A DNA stretch of 64,000 nucleotides from Prosapia bicincta (GCA_036971475.1 JBAIZL010000006.1:137139231-137203230), one strand, 5' to 3'. Counted from the first letter of the stretch, positions 1 through 12,030 are shown. Program-made: numbers and translations. The notes: a model not told the origin generated them from the sequence alone.

Positions 1-1045
1 CAAAAGCATTGACTATGTATTTAGTTATGATTACCAAATTTTAGTTTCTATAAGTTTCAAAGTTGAAGCTAAGGAAGAGCTAATCAGTTTAAATTTAAAA
101 TTATAAGTTATAGTGCAATAAGAGGCGGTTGAGTTCAATCAATCTGGCACTGTCTCTAACTAAACCAATTTTAAAAAAATTCTCAGAAGATTTAAGAATC
201 TGCAAAGATAAACACAAATGTGACAACCACCAGAATTACCCATTCCATATATTAGTTTTTAAACCAAATTACATGAAAAAAATTGAAAGACATATTACAG
301 AGATGTATGTGTTTATTGAACTGGTGTTATCTCCTGACATGATATTATAACGACCCCATACAACACTGTTTCATTTCCAGCGCCAATATAAAATTCTCAA
401 AAAACATATCATAAGTGTATCCTCAGTAGGGTAATATACAAATTTAGTTTTTCTAGTTGGCCAGCATGCTTCAGAATTGTATGCTTCATTGTTTTTGTTT
501 TACATCAACCCTTACAGTGACTGCCATCATTCACTTCACAATATTTATTTTAGTTCAAATATTGTTTTGTAGCGGCAAAATAAAGAATCCAATTTTTTTA
601 GACACAATTCTCAAATTTAGAATGTATATAAAATATATATATATATAACCAATCTTAGTTGTGTGACAGATTACAATAAAGGACAAAATCAAGGATGCTT
701 GTTGTAGACATAGACCACCAATAAATTGGCCTACTGACCTTTCTTATTTTGAGACAAACAATAAGTATATTTGAAAATTTGTTTCTGCTTGTTGGAGATA
801 GTTACAAATATGAAACGTTTGAATAGAATTTAAATTCACCAGAGAAAGTTAACTTTACCATATTATTTCCAGTTCTGATAAGCATGTGATAATCTTGCTA
901 AATTAATTGCAATTCTATTTTCAAAATTTTGAATAATTTGAAAGTACAACTGACTGACTTTGATATACATAACAAGGCATTTTAAAAACTTTTACTAATA
1001 AATAGTTTCAAACAGTTCATAACATCAAATTCTCAATGCCTAAAT
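1..1045. other. AT-rich noncoding DNA
   Basis: I see no exon, transposon end or tandem repeat here. The short open frames have no splice-site support and no recognisable motif. The sequence is probably intergenic, or downstream of the minus-strand gene. Confidence 0.5.
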
Positions 1046-1132
1046 ATATGTGAAGCTTATTACACTTTTGCTATTACTTGCGACCAGACTCTTTGTTAAC
1101 TAACAGTTGCTAAATTTTCAACTTACACTTGG

Positions 1133-1167
1133 GGGAAACGTTTTCGTCTTACGACTTCTTCAGCTAG
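1133..1167 (-). ncRNA. Decayed hammerhead ribozyme, family A
   Basis: On the minus strand the core CUGAAGA, an extra A, stem II GUC-GUAA-GAC, GAA and the palindrome AACGUU are all present. The stem I strands (CUAG and CCCC) no longer pair, so this copy is probably inactive. It is the inverted partner of the copy at 1197-1232. Confidence 0.6.
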
Positions 1168-1196
1168 GATTTTTCGTATTTTTGCCCCTAGGATTC

Positions 1197-1232
1197 GAGG
1201 CTGAAGAAGTCGTAAGACGAAAACGTTTCCTC
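1197..1232 (+). ncRNA. Hammerhead ribozyme, family A (minimal type I)
   Basis: Stem I GAGG/CCUC closes a core of CUGAAGA plus one extra A. Stem II is GUC-GUAA-GAC, followed by GAA, a self-complementary stem III AACGUU, and the cleavage-site base U. Stem III is too short to be stable alone but can pair between two copies, as known for dimer-active hammerheads of Penelope-like elements. The predicted cut is just before the 3' CCUC strand. Confidence 0.75.
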
Positions 1233-1519
1233 CAAGTGTAAGTTGAAAATTTAACAACTTTTAGTTAACAAAAAGTCTGGTCGCAAGTAATAGCAAAAGT
1301 GTAATAAGAAATAACAACCAGCTCGTCATGAACAGCAACAAGATTTCGATATGTGAAGCTGCGACATAGAGCTTTCTTTTAATCTGACTTCACACCAAAT
1401 GAATCAGAATATGATTCATCCTCACTTAGCTACGTTTGAGCTTTTCGCCCATGTTGAAATATGGATCCATAACCTCTCATAATTCATAATATTGTTATTA
1501 TTAGTAATAAACAAAGGGT

Positions 1520-1784
1520 AGAGAAACACAAACTCAGCATTCTACAATTACCTAAAAGAAACAGGACACAAATACACAGACATTTACCATAACCTAGAAA
1601 TCTTACACATCAACAAAAAAGGACCCACCTCAACATACTAGAACAATATGAAATTTACAAACACACAGAATACAAATATATTAAATGAATAGACCCAATA
1701 TAAAACACACAAACTCTTTGATACTATTGAAAACCTGCCTTTAAAATCACTTAACCTAACAACTCCAAGAAGAAAATTTAGATA
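1520..1784 (+). pseudogene. Penelope-like element C-terminus (GIY-YIG region), family H
   Basis: Conceptual translation in shifting frames gives pieces such as YNYLKETGHKYTDIYHNLEI and LNILEQYEIYKHTEYKY. This is the pattern found C-terminal to the GIY-YIG endonuclease of Penelope-like proteins, and the equivalent region at 44600-44996 has matching EKYEIYKH and NLNILH motifs. At least one frameshift and several stops break it. It runs directly into the hammerhead remnant at 1785, the usual order of PLE body followed by terminal repeat. Reverse transcriptase is absent, so this is a truncated copy. Confidence 0.6.
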
Positions 1785-1814
1785 CTGATGAAGATCACCA
1801 CAGAGCGATCGAAA
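1785..1814 (+). ncRNA. Partial hammerhead ribozyme, family H copy 1
   Basis: CUGAUGA, an extra A, a stem II of GAUCAC / GCGAUC (one mismatch) and GAAA are present. The sequence then jumps to a stretch that in copy 2 lies about 45 bases further on, so stem III and the 3' strand of stem I are deleted. The family tail continues to about 1890. Confidence 0.5.
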
Positions 1815-1860
1815 TAGTCGTAAACTAAAAGTGATTAATTAAGTTTCACCATACGTAATG

Positions 1861-3599
1861 GACTACAAAATTCAAGAGTTTAATAACATTGTGTTTTATA
1901 GAAGCAAATGCCTTTAAAAAAGTGCAGGTTGTGGATTCATGAAGTATACGGGAAAAGACCAGATTTGTTATTTCTCACTGACATTCAGGATGATGAGAAG
2001 AATTTCTATTCCTATATAACGGCATTCTGTTCCTTTCTTTAGGAATTACATGTTATACTAAATTACTATAATAAAATAAACGAAACTATTGGTAAAGAGA
2101 AATAGGTTCCTTATGCATGCCAACTAACATTGGATTATAGGAAAGTACTGGGCATTAATTTTGTGTGTGTGTATAATGTATGTTGTTATAGTGCAAATAT
2201 TTGACCCCATCTAAAAATATTAATTTTACTAATATTAACACTGGTTTCTGAATTAAATTGTTACAATTAATAAATTTACAAATTTTTGGAATTCTTATAA
2301 AAAAAATAAGTCATCCATAAAAACCGATGCTAGCCAAAGAGGTATGAACGTAAGTGAGCCTGTATAGTGAACAGATCAAAGCCATTTTTTTCAAGTGACA
2401 AATTCATCACTTGCAACTGGTGGAGATTCTAACAGCTCGAACCACAGAAGCTGAATCTGGGTGTGCTTGATAGGCAAATCACTAGGCTACATTCTGGTGA
2501 CTCGAGACTCGCTAATCACTCTGAATCGTCTAGTATAGTCATCCTATGCATACACATCATGACAAAACATTTTCCAAATGAACACAAGTTCAAACTATCC
2601 AGCAAACAGTGGCACTAAGGTTGTTCAAAATAACCTTTGTTTGCTTATAAGTATGACTGATATTTTATGATTTTTATTAAATAGAATTTAAACTACAGTT
2701 TTACCTTATATTTGACAATCCCTTTAAACTGAGACACTTAGCATATCATGTTTCAGAAGTTTTGAAACATCAACTGAACAGAATTAAGTCCGGTCTATCT
2801 ACTTCAGTGTTGAAAAACTAACGAAATTCCATCCTCTTATATAGTAACCGAGAGTCAGGTATGTGATAAAATATAGAGCATAGAGTGTAATAAAACATAC
2901 AACTCTAGAAAATGACAGAACTGGAACACATATTGCCATGCAAAAACACTACACAACTCAGAGCACTGTCTGTTCCTCTGGCATTGTTAAGACATTTAGA
3001 CAGTTACAAACATCATATTTACATATATCTTGTTGCCTACGAACTGCAAAATATTTACAATAATTTTATAAAGTCTTCAAGCTTCTTTCTTAACAGAACA
3101 TTTAATTCTTCACTTACACTTTTTATAAGATTTCTAATCCTAAAGTTCATTTTGGAAGGTTAATTTGTAGATAAGTATATGTAACAAAGCCTCCAAAATA
3201 TATCAGCTACTATAACAAACTAAGTAGTCATACCAACACTTATTTTCTTTCAAATTTAGAAGAGTGTTACTTATAAGAAGTGAAAATCCAATAATTATTG
3301 TGCTTTTTTCAATAAAAAAAACTTACAGATTTCAGCCTTTATAAGCAATTCATGATATTATATATTAGTAATAAGTCAAGTGAATCAGAACACAGTAATT
3401 CTATTTCTAGTGAAGACCAGTATTAATATTTTATATCACTACAGTGGCTTATGATGACAATTATCCATCAGATTACAAAGTTTAAGGTTCAAATTCAAAA
3501 GAGAATCTATGTCAACATCCAACACAAGAATTGAAAAAGATCATTTTTTTAAATATAAGACCAAAGTTAAACATACACCCTTGGTTATAAAGAGAATAT
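1861..3599. other. Noncoding DNA without clear genes
   Basis: Apart from the family H tail (to about 1890) and a possible SINE promoter near 2434-2489, I see only AT-rich sequence. A 28-codon minus-strand stretch at 3055-3141 ends in a stop but is too weak to call. Confidence 0.4.
2420..2500 (-). mobile_element. Possible tRNA-derived SINE promoter
   Basis: On the minus strand TAGCCTAGTGAT (2478-2489) resembles an RNA polymerase III A box. GGTTCGAGCT (2434-2443) resembles a B box, about 45 bases downstream, which is a tRNA-like spacing. The block is more GC-rich than its surroundings. No tail or duplication was identified, so this is tentative. Confidence 0.25.
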
Positions 3600-6500
3600 A
3601 AAAAGCTTCTACTGTTGTAAGTAGGGTGTAACTGAAAATATAAACAGTATCTACTGTTGTAAGGAGGGTGTAACTGAAAATATAAACAGTATCTACTGTT
3701 GTAAGGAGGGAGTAACCGAAAACATAAACAGGATCTACTGTTGTAAGGAGGGTGTAACTGAAAATATAAACAGGATCTACTGTTGTAAGTAGGGTGTAAC
3801 TGAAAATATAAACAGGATCTACTGTTGTAAGTAGGGTGTAACTGAAAATATAAACAGGATCTACTGTTGTAAGGAGGGAGTAACTGAAAATATAAACAAG
3901 ATCTACTGTTGTAAGTAGGGTGTAACTGAAAATATAAACAGGATCTACTGTTGTAAGTAGGGTGTAACTGAAAATATAAACAGGATCTACTGTTGTAAGT
4001 AGGGTGTAACTGAAAATATAGACAGGATCTACTGTTGTAAGGAGGGAGTAACTGAAAATATAAACAGGATCTACTGTTGTAAGTATGGTGTAACTGATAA
4101 TATACAGGATCTACTGTTATACGAAGGGATTAACCGAAAACATATAAACAGCATCTACTGTTGTAAGGAGAGAGTAACTGAAAATATAAGCAGGATCTAC
4201 TGTTGTAAGGAGGGAGTAACTGAAAATATAAACAGGATCTACTGTTGTAAGGAGGGAGTAACTGAAAATATAAACTGGATCTACTGTTGTATGGAGGGAG
4301 TAACTGAAAATATAAACAGAATCTACTGTTGTAAGGAGGGAGTAACTGAAAATATAAACAGGATCTACTGTTATACGAAGGGATTAACTGAAATCATAAA
4401 CAGGATCTACTGTTATACAGAGGGAGTAACCAAAAACATATAAACAGCATCTACTGTTGTAAGGAGAGAGTAACTGAAAATATAAGCAGGATCTACTGTT
4501 GTAAGGAGGTAGTAACTGAAAATATAAACAGGATCTACTGTTGTAAGGAGGGAGTAAATGAAAATATAAACAGTATCTACTGTTGTAAAGAGGTAGTAAC
4601 TGAAAATATAAACAGGATCTACTGTTGTAAGGAGAGAGTAACTGAAAATATAAACAGTATCTACTGTTGTAAGGAGGTAGTAACTGAAAATATAAACAGG
4701 ATCTACTGTTGTAAGGAGAGAGTAACTGAAAATATAAACAGGATCTACTGTTGTAAGGAGGGAGTAAATGAAAATATAAACAGGATCTACTGTTGTAAGG
4801 AGGGAGTAACTGAAAATATAAACAGTATCTACTGTTGTAAGGAGGTAGTAACTGAAAATATAAACAGGATCTACTGTTGTAAGGAGGGAGTAAATGAAAA
4901 TATAAACAGTATCTACTGTTGTAAGGAGGTAGTAACTGAAAATATAAACAGGATCTACTGTTGTAAGGAGAGAGTAACTGAAAATATAAGCAGGATCTAC
5001 TGTTGTAAGGAGGGAGTAACTGAAAATATAAACAGGATCTACTGTTGTAAGGAGGGAGTAAATGAAAATATAAACAGTATCTACTGTTGTAAGGAGGAAG
5101 TAACTGAAAATATAAACCGGATCTACTGTTATAAAGAGGGAGTAACTGCAAATATTAACAGGATCTACTCTTGTAACTAATGAGTAACTGCAAATATAAA
5201 CAGCATCTACTGTTGTAAGGAGAGAGTAACTGAAAATATAAGCAGGATCTACTGTTGTAAGGAGGTAGTAACTGAAAATATAAACAGGATCTACTGTTGT
5301 AAGGAGAGAGTAACTGAAAATATAAACAGTATCTACTGTTGTAAGGAGGTAGTAACTGAAAATATAAACAGGATCTACTGTTGTAAGGACAGAGTAACTG
5401 AAAATATAAACAGGATCTACTGTTGTAAGGAGGGAGTAAATGAAAATATAAACAGGATCTACTGTTGTAAGGAGGGAGTAACTGAAAATATAAACAGTAT
5501 CTACTGTTGTAAGGAGGTAGTAACTGAAAATATAAACAGGATCTACTGTTGTAAGGAGGGAGTAAATGAAAATATAAACAGTATCTACTGTTGTAAGGAG
5601 GTAGTAACTGAAAATATAAACAGGATCTACTGTTGTAAGGAGAGAGTAACTGAAAATATAAGCAGGATCTACTGTTGTAAGGAGGGAGTAACTGAAAATA
5701 TAAACAGGATCTACTGTTGTAAGGAGGGAGTAAATGAAAATATAAACAGCATCTACTGTTGTAAGGAGGAAGTAACTGAAAATATAAACCGGATCTACTG
5801 TTATAAAGAGGGAGTAACTGCAAATATTAACAGGATCTACTGTTGTAACTAATGAGTAACTGCAAATATAAACAGGATCTACTGTTGTAAGTAGGGTGTA
5901 ACTGATAATATAAACAGGATCTACTTTTATAAGGAGGGAGTAACTGAAAATATAAACATGATCTACTGTTATACGGAGGGAGTAACTGAAAATATAAACA
6001 GGATCTACTGTTATACGGAGGGAGTAACCGAAAACATATAAACAGCATCTACTGTTGTAAGGAGGGAGTAATTGAAAATATAAACAGGATCTACTGTTGT
6101 AAGGAGGGAGTAACCGAAAACATATAAACAGCATCTACTGTTATAAGGAGGGATTAACTAAAAACATAAACTGGATCTACTGTTGTAAGGAGGGAGTAAC
6201 TGATAATATAAACAGGATCTACTGTTATAAGGATGGAGTAATTGAAAATATAAACAGGATCTACTGTTATACAGAGGGAGTAACTGAAAATATAAACAGG
6301 ATCTACTGTTATACGGAGGAAATAACCGAAAACATATAAACAGCATCTACTGTTATAAGGAGGGATTTACTAAAACATAAACAGGATCTACTGTTATACG
6401 GAGAGAGTAACTGAAAATATAAACAGGATCTACTGTTATATGGATTGATTAACTGAAAACATAACAGGATCTACTGTTATACGGAGGGAGTAACCGAAAA

Positions 6501-6717
6501 CATAAACAGGATCTACTGTTATAAGGAGGGAGTAACTGAAAACATAAACAGGATCTACTGCTATATGAAGTGAGTAACTGAAAATATAAACAGGATCTAC
6601 TGTTATATGGAGGGAGTAACTGAAAATATAAACAGGATCTACTGTTATATGGAGGGAGTAACTGAAAATATAAACTGGATCTACTGTTGTAAGGAGAGAG
6701 TAACTGATAATAAAAAC
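3600..6717. repeat. 42-bp satellite, about 74 copies
   Basis: The unit is about 42 bp, built around GGATCTACTGTTGTAAGGAG and GGAGTAACTGAAAATATAAA, with occasional 44-45-bp variants carrying an extra AT. Since 42 is a multiple of 3, frames stay open over long distances. The minus strand is open for 573 codons (4413-6134), repeating a 14-residue pattern such as SYSLLTTVDPVYIF. I treat this as a periodicity effect because other frames are also open and no start, signal or splice context is seen. A long segmental duplication occurs inside (see findings). Confidence 0.95.
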
Positions 6718-7432
6718 AACTGAATCCCTATTGTAACCAATCTGAATCCCAATCGTACTATTACCATCCTCCAATAATCTGTTACGAGTCATTCAAACTG
6801 CCTATTCTAACCTATTGTCAGTTTACCCCTTGCGTAAACTAGACAAAGGGACAGGTCCACACCTGCCAATAGTTATAATAACATACTGAAAGTTACAATT
6901 CTAACTTTCACACTATTTTCTACTTGAAAATGAAAAATATGTATAAAACCTTCTAAATAAATAAAATAAATAGAAATTACTCTCCGTAACATGGGAAAGA
7001 TAGAAGCAGGAATAGGGCCTGTTTCAAATATCCTGCTCTAGCAATGAAAACTCTCATAACTATAAAGTACCAGCAACTTTACACTTTTTTTACCTTAACA
7101 GTATTAATGGCTACTTCAAGCAGCTGCATAACACTCGCTAGTCTTTCTCATTTTATGTGAACCAAGTACTCAAGTCTAGTCATCTTGTTGCCTGAATGAT
7201 GTACGCTTGTTTCAATATTTAGAATTAATATAACAGATTGCTAACTTCTACGAAATTGGTAAATTTTTAGTCGTTCTTTGTATTCCTAGTTGCAAAGACA
7301 TGAAGTAAACTGTATTTATTTTTTTTTACAGAGTAACACTAAATATATAAAATGTGTGGAAATTAAATCTGTAAATGAGTTACTTTGAATGTGGGTTTTA
7401 TTAATTTATTAATGGACAAACACTGTTCCTTT
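6718..7432. other. AT-rich noncoding DNA
   Basis: Nothing recognisable lies between the 42-bp array and the family B foldback. Confidence 0.4.
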
Positions 7433-7519
7433 ATACAACTATTCTTTGAGCTTAGCTTGTGAGGTTATGTTAAAACAAATAAAAGACATACACAAAACTC
7501 ACAAATTAATCATTTATTG

Positions 7520-7560
7520 ACTCATACCCGTTTCAATGACAGTCATCATCATCAGTGAGT
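7520..7560 (-). ncRNA. Hammerhead ribozyme, family B
   Basis: Minus strand: stem I ACUCA/UGAGU, core CUGAUGA plus an extra U, stem II GAUGAC/GUCAUU, GAA, stem III AC-GG-GU, cleavage base A. All invariant core bases are present. The stem II loop is very tight, so activity is less certain than for the other families. Confidence 0.65.
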
Positions 7561-7605
7561 GTTGCTATTACAAACTCTAACTTACAAAAGTTGTCTAATT
7601 ACAAC

Positions 7606-7651
7606 ACTCACTGATAATGATGATGACTTTGTCATTGAAAAGAGTACGAGT
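7606..7651 (+). ncRNA. Degenerate hammerhead, family B
   Basis: This is the inverted partner of 7520-7560. The core reads CUGAUAA instead of CUGAUGA, with a repeat expansion before stem II, and stem III is altered. Stem I (ACUC/GAGU) is still visible. Probably inactive. Confidence 0.5.
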
Positions 7652-7705
7652 CAATAAATGATTAATTTGTGAGTTTTGTGTACGTCTTTTATTTAATGTT
7701 CCTTT

Positions 7706-8496
7706 GTTTAGTTTAGCACGGAACAAGCAAGTTGGCAATACTAACATGCTCCTATTTTCTTTCAGTTCAATGGCATCCTTCTGATGATATAAATTTACAT
7801 AGAGGTTTAGAAATTGTTGTTATTATTATTATTTAATTGTGTTTGCAAACAGGAGGTTCTTTTGTTTATATTTTAACTCACAATACTGTAACCCTACATT
7901 TATTATTGTATCAAATTTATTTATTTAAATGTGAATAAAATAATGAACCAATAGAGAACATGCAAAATTTTTGTTATAAAACTACACAAGAGACGGTGTT
8001 CACCCTTTGCTTTACATTTTTAAATATTAGAACAAAAACAATGTCTGTTAAAGCTGTTAGACAGTAAGATGATCAGGTCATAAGGACAAAATACATTTAC
8101 ACAAGATTGTAAGTGAAGAAAAAATCCAAAATAAATGAGTAGAGTGTAACTTGGTAACAAACCAAAATTCGGAGAGTGAAACAGTAGGATTTGAAAGAAA
8201 ATACCAACTACAATAAACACTACAGAATAAAATTATTCTATAAAAAAAAATTTTGATTTCAAAGGAATGACAAATTTACCACCAAACAATCTCTAAACTG
8301 TAAACTTTGTAACAATGGGGAATCTGGTTGCTGAAATGCTTTGTATTATGTCTCATAAAAATTTGTTGAAAATAAATTAATTGTTGTTATTTCATTTATT
8401 CAACTAGGATTACAAAAGAGAAAAGAAGATTACAAAACATTTTCCCAATCTAAAGGACTGTTGTTATGCAGGAATTAAATTTTAATTTAATAATAC
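7706..8496. other. AT-rich noncoding DNA
   Basis: No gene, repeat array or transposon end is recognised here. Confidence 0.4.
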
Positions 8497-8885
8497 TTAA
8501 CTTAAGAGCTTACTTGCTGACGTTTTGAAACATCGAAGCCTCTACTGGTGGCGACGTGCAAGGTATAGAGGTTGTTGGCATGAGATTAATGAGTGTAGTG
8601 AGGGTAGGTCAAGTTGGTTGTTTACTGTGTAATGGAACAGGGTATTGGCTTCAAAGTGAATGTGTTCATTTAATATGTTTTCTTTATATGTTGTGTGATG
8701 TTTGTATATTTCATATTTTTCTATAGTTGTTAGTTAATTACTTTGGTTTAATACGTGGAGAATATTTAAATCAGTATGTAATTTAAACGTGTATGTATGT
8801 TGCATGTTTTGTAGTTGTGTTGCGTAGCTGGATTTTGAGTTTAGGATGTTTATTTTGTTGGTGTGTTCATTGAAGCTTGTATTGA
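8497..8885 (-). pseudogene. Penelope-like element GIY-YIG C-terminus, family I
   Basis: The minus strand encodes fragments such as FNEHTNKINILNSKSSYATQ and LTTIEKYEIYKHHTTYKENI. These match the C-terminal endonuclease region of the family I PLE at 44600-44996, position for position. The GIY and YIG motifs lie in the missing upstream part, so the copy is 5'-truncated. Its end keeps the family I terminal sequence (GCTTACTTGCTGACG on the plus strand near 8510), with an internal deletion next to the palindrome. It is nonfunctional, with several frame breaks. Confidence 0.65.
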
Positions 8886-10023
8886 ATATTAAATGAGTAA
8901 GATAAACATTTTATAACAATTTGATTCACAAATAATTAAATTACCAGAGTGAGAGAATGTTGAATAACGAAAATAATAATTTCTTACAATTAATGTGGGT
9001 ATACAGACAGCCAAACCCACACTAATCTTCATGTCCTTAGTCAAATACTGAATTTTTAGTTATGACTACGCAAATCATGAATTTTTCACAAGGTTATTTT
9101 TAAACACAAGGAAAAACAAAAACAAATAAATAAAAATTTTTAATACAGCCTCAATCACATTTTTCAAAATAAAAAACATTTTCTTTGTAACTAGGCAAAG
9201 TTTTCCTTTGATCATCATGATTCTGCATGATTTGTTTCCTTTCTAATTGGTTGAATAAATGCAAGAGGGAGTAAATGTGGAAGGTAACACTTATAACGAA
9301 ATCATACAAATAAGGCTTTCCTCATCCTGCAGCTTATTATTTAGGACAATATAATCACCGTGCTAACTTAAACAATGAAAGCCTACTTTTGAAGAAAATG
9401 TGAGCATTAAGTTGGTAATGCCTAGTTTTTATAAACCACTGTCCTTAGCAGCATTTAATAAATATGAGAATAATACACTGTATGCACAATGTTATCTTAT
9501 ACATAATTATATATAATACTTTTATTAATGATGTATTATTACTAACAGTTTTATTCGCCATTGAATATTTCTACCACACAATAGTGCAATCTCCTGTTCT
9601 TTTAAACAAGAACTACTTTAAATATGTATAAGTTATACATACATACATATTTATATATAAGTTATACATTCATACATACATATTTATATATAAATACTTA
9701 TAAATAAATAAATATTTATATATGTACAAGGTAACCAGCTTTGGCTTCAATTGTTCAACTCCAAAGGAAAGATAAGAATTTTAAACATCAAAAGTTCAAA
9801 TTGTTCTGATTTAAATACTATACTCATGTCATAAAAGTTTTTTTTTTCAAATTGATATCGTGAAGAATGAAACATAGAAAAAGGCAAATAAGAAGGAAAA
9901 AAAGTGTTCATAATATTGGTTATTACAATTAATTTTAGTTCTTTTTTTGTAGCCAGTTTCAAATAAATTGCAGATAATCCTGCCTTAATAGATTGTTAAC
10001 ATTAACCACTTTTTCACACTGTG
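8886..10023. other. AT-rich DNA, likely 3' flank of the minus-strand gene
   Basis: There are no coding features. A degenerate ATAC/TATA microsatellite lies at about 9625-9725. Minus-strand AATAAA sequences near 9531 and 9550 could serve as polyadenylation signals for the exon ending at 10024, but this cannot be proven from sequence alone. Confidence 0.35.
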
Positions 10024-10159
10024 TTACTTTTTCATCTTCAAAATTTCACCGGCATCATTTTTAACAGTGCCATGTTGCGTCAATCTTTGTAGTTTGTCAG
10101 TGGAAATAGTGTATGTAGAGACCACTGATGTGAATAATGAATTCTGTAGGCGCTTTATC
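10024..10159 (-). CDS. Candidate terminal coding exon of the minus-strand gene
   Basis: The minus strand has an acceptor (TTTTGTATTGCAG) followed by one base finishing a codon and then 44 codons ending in TAA. The peptide begins IKRLQNSLFTSVVSTYTIST and ends GTVKNDAGEILKMKK. Base composition is more balanced than its flanks and the other two frames are closed. It needs an upstream exon ending in phase 2; the exon at 32994-33113 ends in phase 0, so at least one exon between them is missing or is the doubtful one at 27805. I do not recognise the protein. Confidence 0.5.
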
Positions 10160-11475
10160 CTGCAATACAAAATCTGTCAGGCTTTATCATCATCAACATT
10201 TAATAAAATTTGTTAAAATTTTACAAGCAATGAAATTAAAAAAATACAGAATCTGTCAGTTGCAAATAATGTTTACTTTGAGAGGGTTTGTCTATGACTA
10301 AGCTGTTCATGTACAGGCAACAATGAACTGTAACCTCCTATTGTATTGTGAGGAGTGCTCTACAAGCAAAAAAGGTGATCCTTGAGCCAATGATACTCTA
10401 TGTTTAGCTAAATGCATTTAGAGAGGGTTATGTGCAGTAGATGGTGTCCTTCTCTGTTTTTTTTAAATAAAATATATTAATAAGTTTAATTTATGGAGAA
10501 AATTTTTTTGAAAAGTATTAATAAATTTATCAGTAAAAAATATAAATGTTTGTGCAACTGTGACAGGAATAAAATATTTTATACTTGATATACAAATAAA
10601 TAATATTCAATACTACTCTGATAAAATTAAACAACATTAATGTGGTTCAAAGTCATTCATAAATTTTATTATTGTATTAAATTACATAAAGTTTTTGTTA
10701 GCAGGAAACATAAATAAAATAAATGAGCGTATGCACATATAGATAGGCACTACAAACAATAGAAATACTGTGACATCTAATCTAATTATCTCTTATAAGC
10801 CCTATCTACATTTCCTGACAAGTTTGATTTCTTTACAAGGTCGGTCTGAGACACATGGATCATACAGATTTCCAATTAGGGATATTAAATGAGTCTCTTA
10901 AAACAATTTTTAAAGCTTAACAATTCAAGGAGGTTTCTAAACTACAAAAAAATAATTTATACCATTATAAGTTATGAAAAAATAATACCATAATGGACAC
11001 TATGGTCAAGTAATTGTATATTAATATTTCTACTTTACCAGAGAGACAAGTAACTAAATGTATGTAACTGAAACTGACTAAGTATGGGTGGAGGAGTCTT
11101 GCTTTTACCCCTAGAGGTGCTATTACACAAGCTATTAGGTATGCACCATATATTCAATTTATTTCTTGATTTGTTTTAAAATATTAAAAGAAAAGTCAAA
11201 ATAGGTATGAAAAGATTGATATTGATGATTTCTCTGCCACTCAGCAGGTTTTAATAAAACTTGTGCAAACGGTTTGTAAGTATATTCCAAAAGGGTTTTT
11301 AAGAATTCATAGAATCTCTACAAATAGTTAAAATGAATTTTTATTTCAGTTTAAAGGGTATCAGCCAGTGTGACTACGAAGGATAGAAGGGGCAGAATTA
11401 AAGTAAGGGCTTAAAAATTCCCTGGTATAGGTTATATAACATGTACCTGAGAAGATAGATAATCATGTATTCAGG
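10160..11475. other. Intronic AT-rich DNA
   Basis: I see no supported feature. An open stretch of about 47 codons on the plus strand (about 11187-11330, containing FSATQQVLIKLVQTVCKYIP) has no convincing splice sites and abuts a PLE-related inverted repeat. Confidence 0.35.
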
Positions 11476-12030
11476 CCAAAATAAGATTTTCTGTCCTTTA
11501 AAGTAGGTTTTTTAAGGAATAAAAAAGAATTCTTTTAATGATTTGATTAGGTAATAAAAAGAAAGCCTTCATAACTTTCACATATTTCTTGCAAGAGTAA
11601 AGCTGTGCATTCAGTCTATCTTTTAATGAGCTAAGTCAACAATCCCTACTAAGTTGGCTACTAAGTTTTTTATTTCAAAAAGAAATAAGGAGGGTAATAC
11701 AAACACAGGTTCACAGTTTTACTGGGCAAATATTAACAATTAATTTGTAAAAGAAATATCCAATTATAAATAGTCTTATCAATAAGGTGAAAAAAGAATG
11801 TTTTGAAAAATGATGGGTTAGAAGTTCTAAAAATAAAATGCATAACATAGGTTTTATAAATAAAAAGCAATTAGAAACTAACAGGAGAAATTTTATTGTA
11901 AAGTGAAAAATAGAGGGCAAAGAGGGTGTTATTTAAAATGTTTAAGATAAAAAATTTACAAATGCTAAAAGACAAACCGTGATTCTGGATAAAACTTATG
12001 TTCATTCCATGAAACAACTACAAAAGTTGG
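11476..12030 (-). repeat. Left arm of a 0.56-kb inverted repeat (family D body)
   Basis: This is the reverse complement of 16906-17481 with scattered small differences. The right arm follows the family D terminal repeat and 5' body sequence, so both arms are probably copies of the 5' body of the same PLE family. Both copies keep a 65-70 codon frame containing IFHFTIKFLLLVSNCFLFIK. This may be an antisense artefact. Confidence 0.7.

Larger units (their letters stand above)
1058..1348. mobile_element. Foldback hammerhead element, family A copy 1
   Basis: Two near-perfect inverted arms (about 1058-1163 and 1199-1308) enclose a loop of about 35 bp and are followed by a 40-bp asymmetric tail (1309-1348). 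The 12-bp direct repeat ATATGTGAAGCT flanks the unit at 1046-1057 and 1349-1360 and looks like a target-site duplication. Each arm holds a hammerhead on its own strand. The same unit in opposite orientation lies at 34661-35161, with the same two outer boundaries and its own 13-bp duplication. Size, ribozyme type and duplication fit a non-autonomous PLE derivative (inference). No protein is encoded. Confidence 0.75.
7433..7696. mobile_element. Foldback hammerhead element, family B
   Basis: Inverted arms (about 7476-7560 and 7606-7690) surround a short loop, with an asymmetric tail on the left. The 9-bp repeat TGTTCCTTT occurs at 7424-7432 and 7697-7705 and could be the target-site duplication, although it is short. 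Each arm carries a hammerhead or a hammerhead relic on its own strand. Confidence 0.6.

Noticed and set aside
390..435. Minus-strand CUGAGGA near 430 resembling a hammerhead core
   Set aside because: No following stem II or GAA in the right place.
3055..3141. Minus-strand 28-codon stretch ending in a stop (contains EELNVLLRKKLEDFIKLL)
   Set aside because: It looks coiled-coil-like, but the acceptor is weak, the length is within chance for AT-rich DNA, and no partner exon is visible.
4413..6134. 573-codon minus-strand open frame, apparently a repeat protein
   Set aside because: It lies wholly in a satellite whose 42-bp period preserves frame. Other frames are open too (for example 4384-5151 and 5155-5823) and there is no promoter, signal peptide or splice context.
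3600..6717. Interspersed-looking repeats considered as a CRISPR array
   Set aside because: Units are contiguous tandem copies without unique spacers, in a eukaryotic setting.
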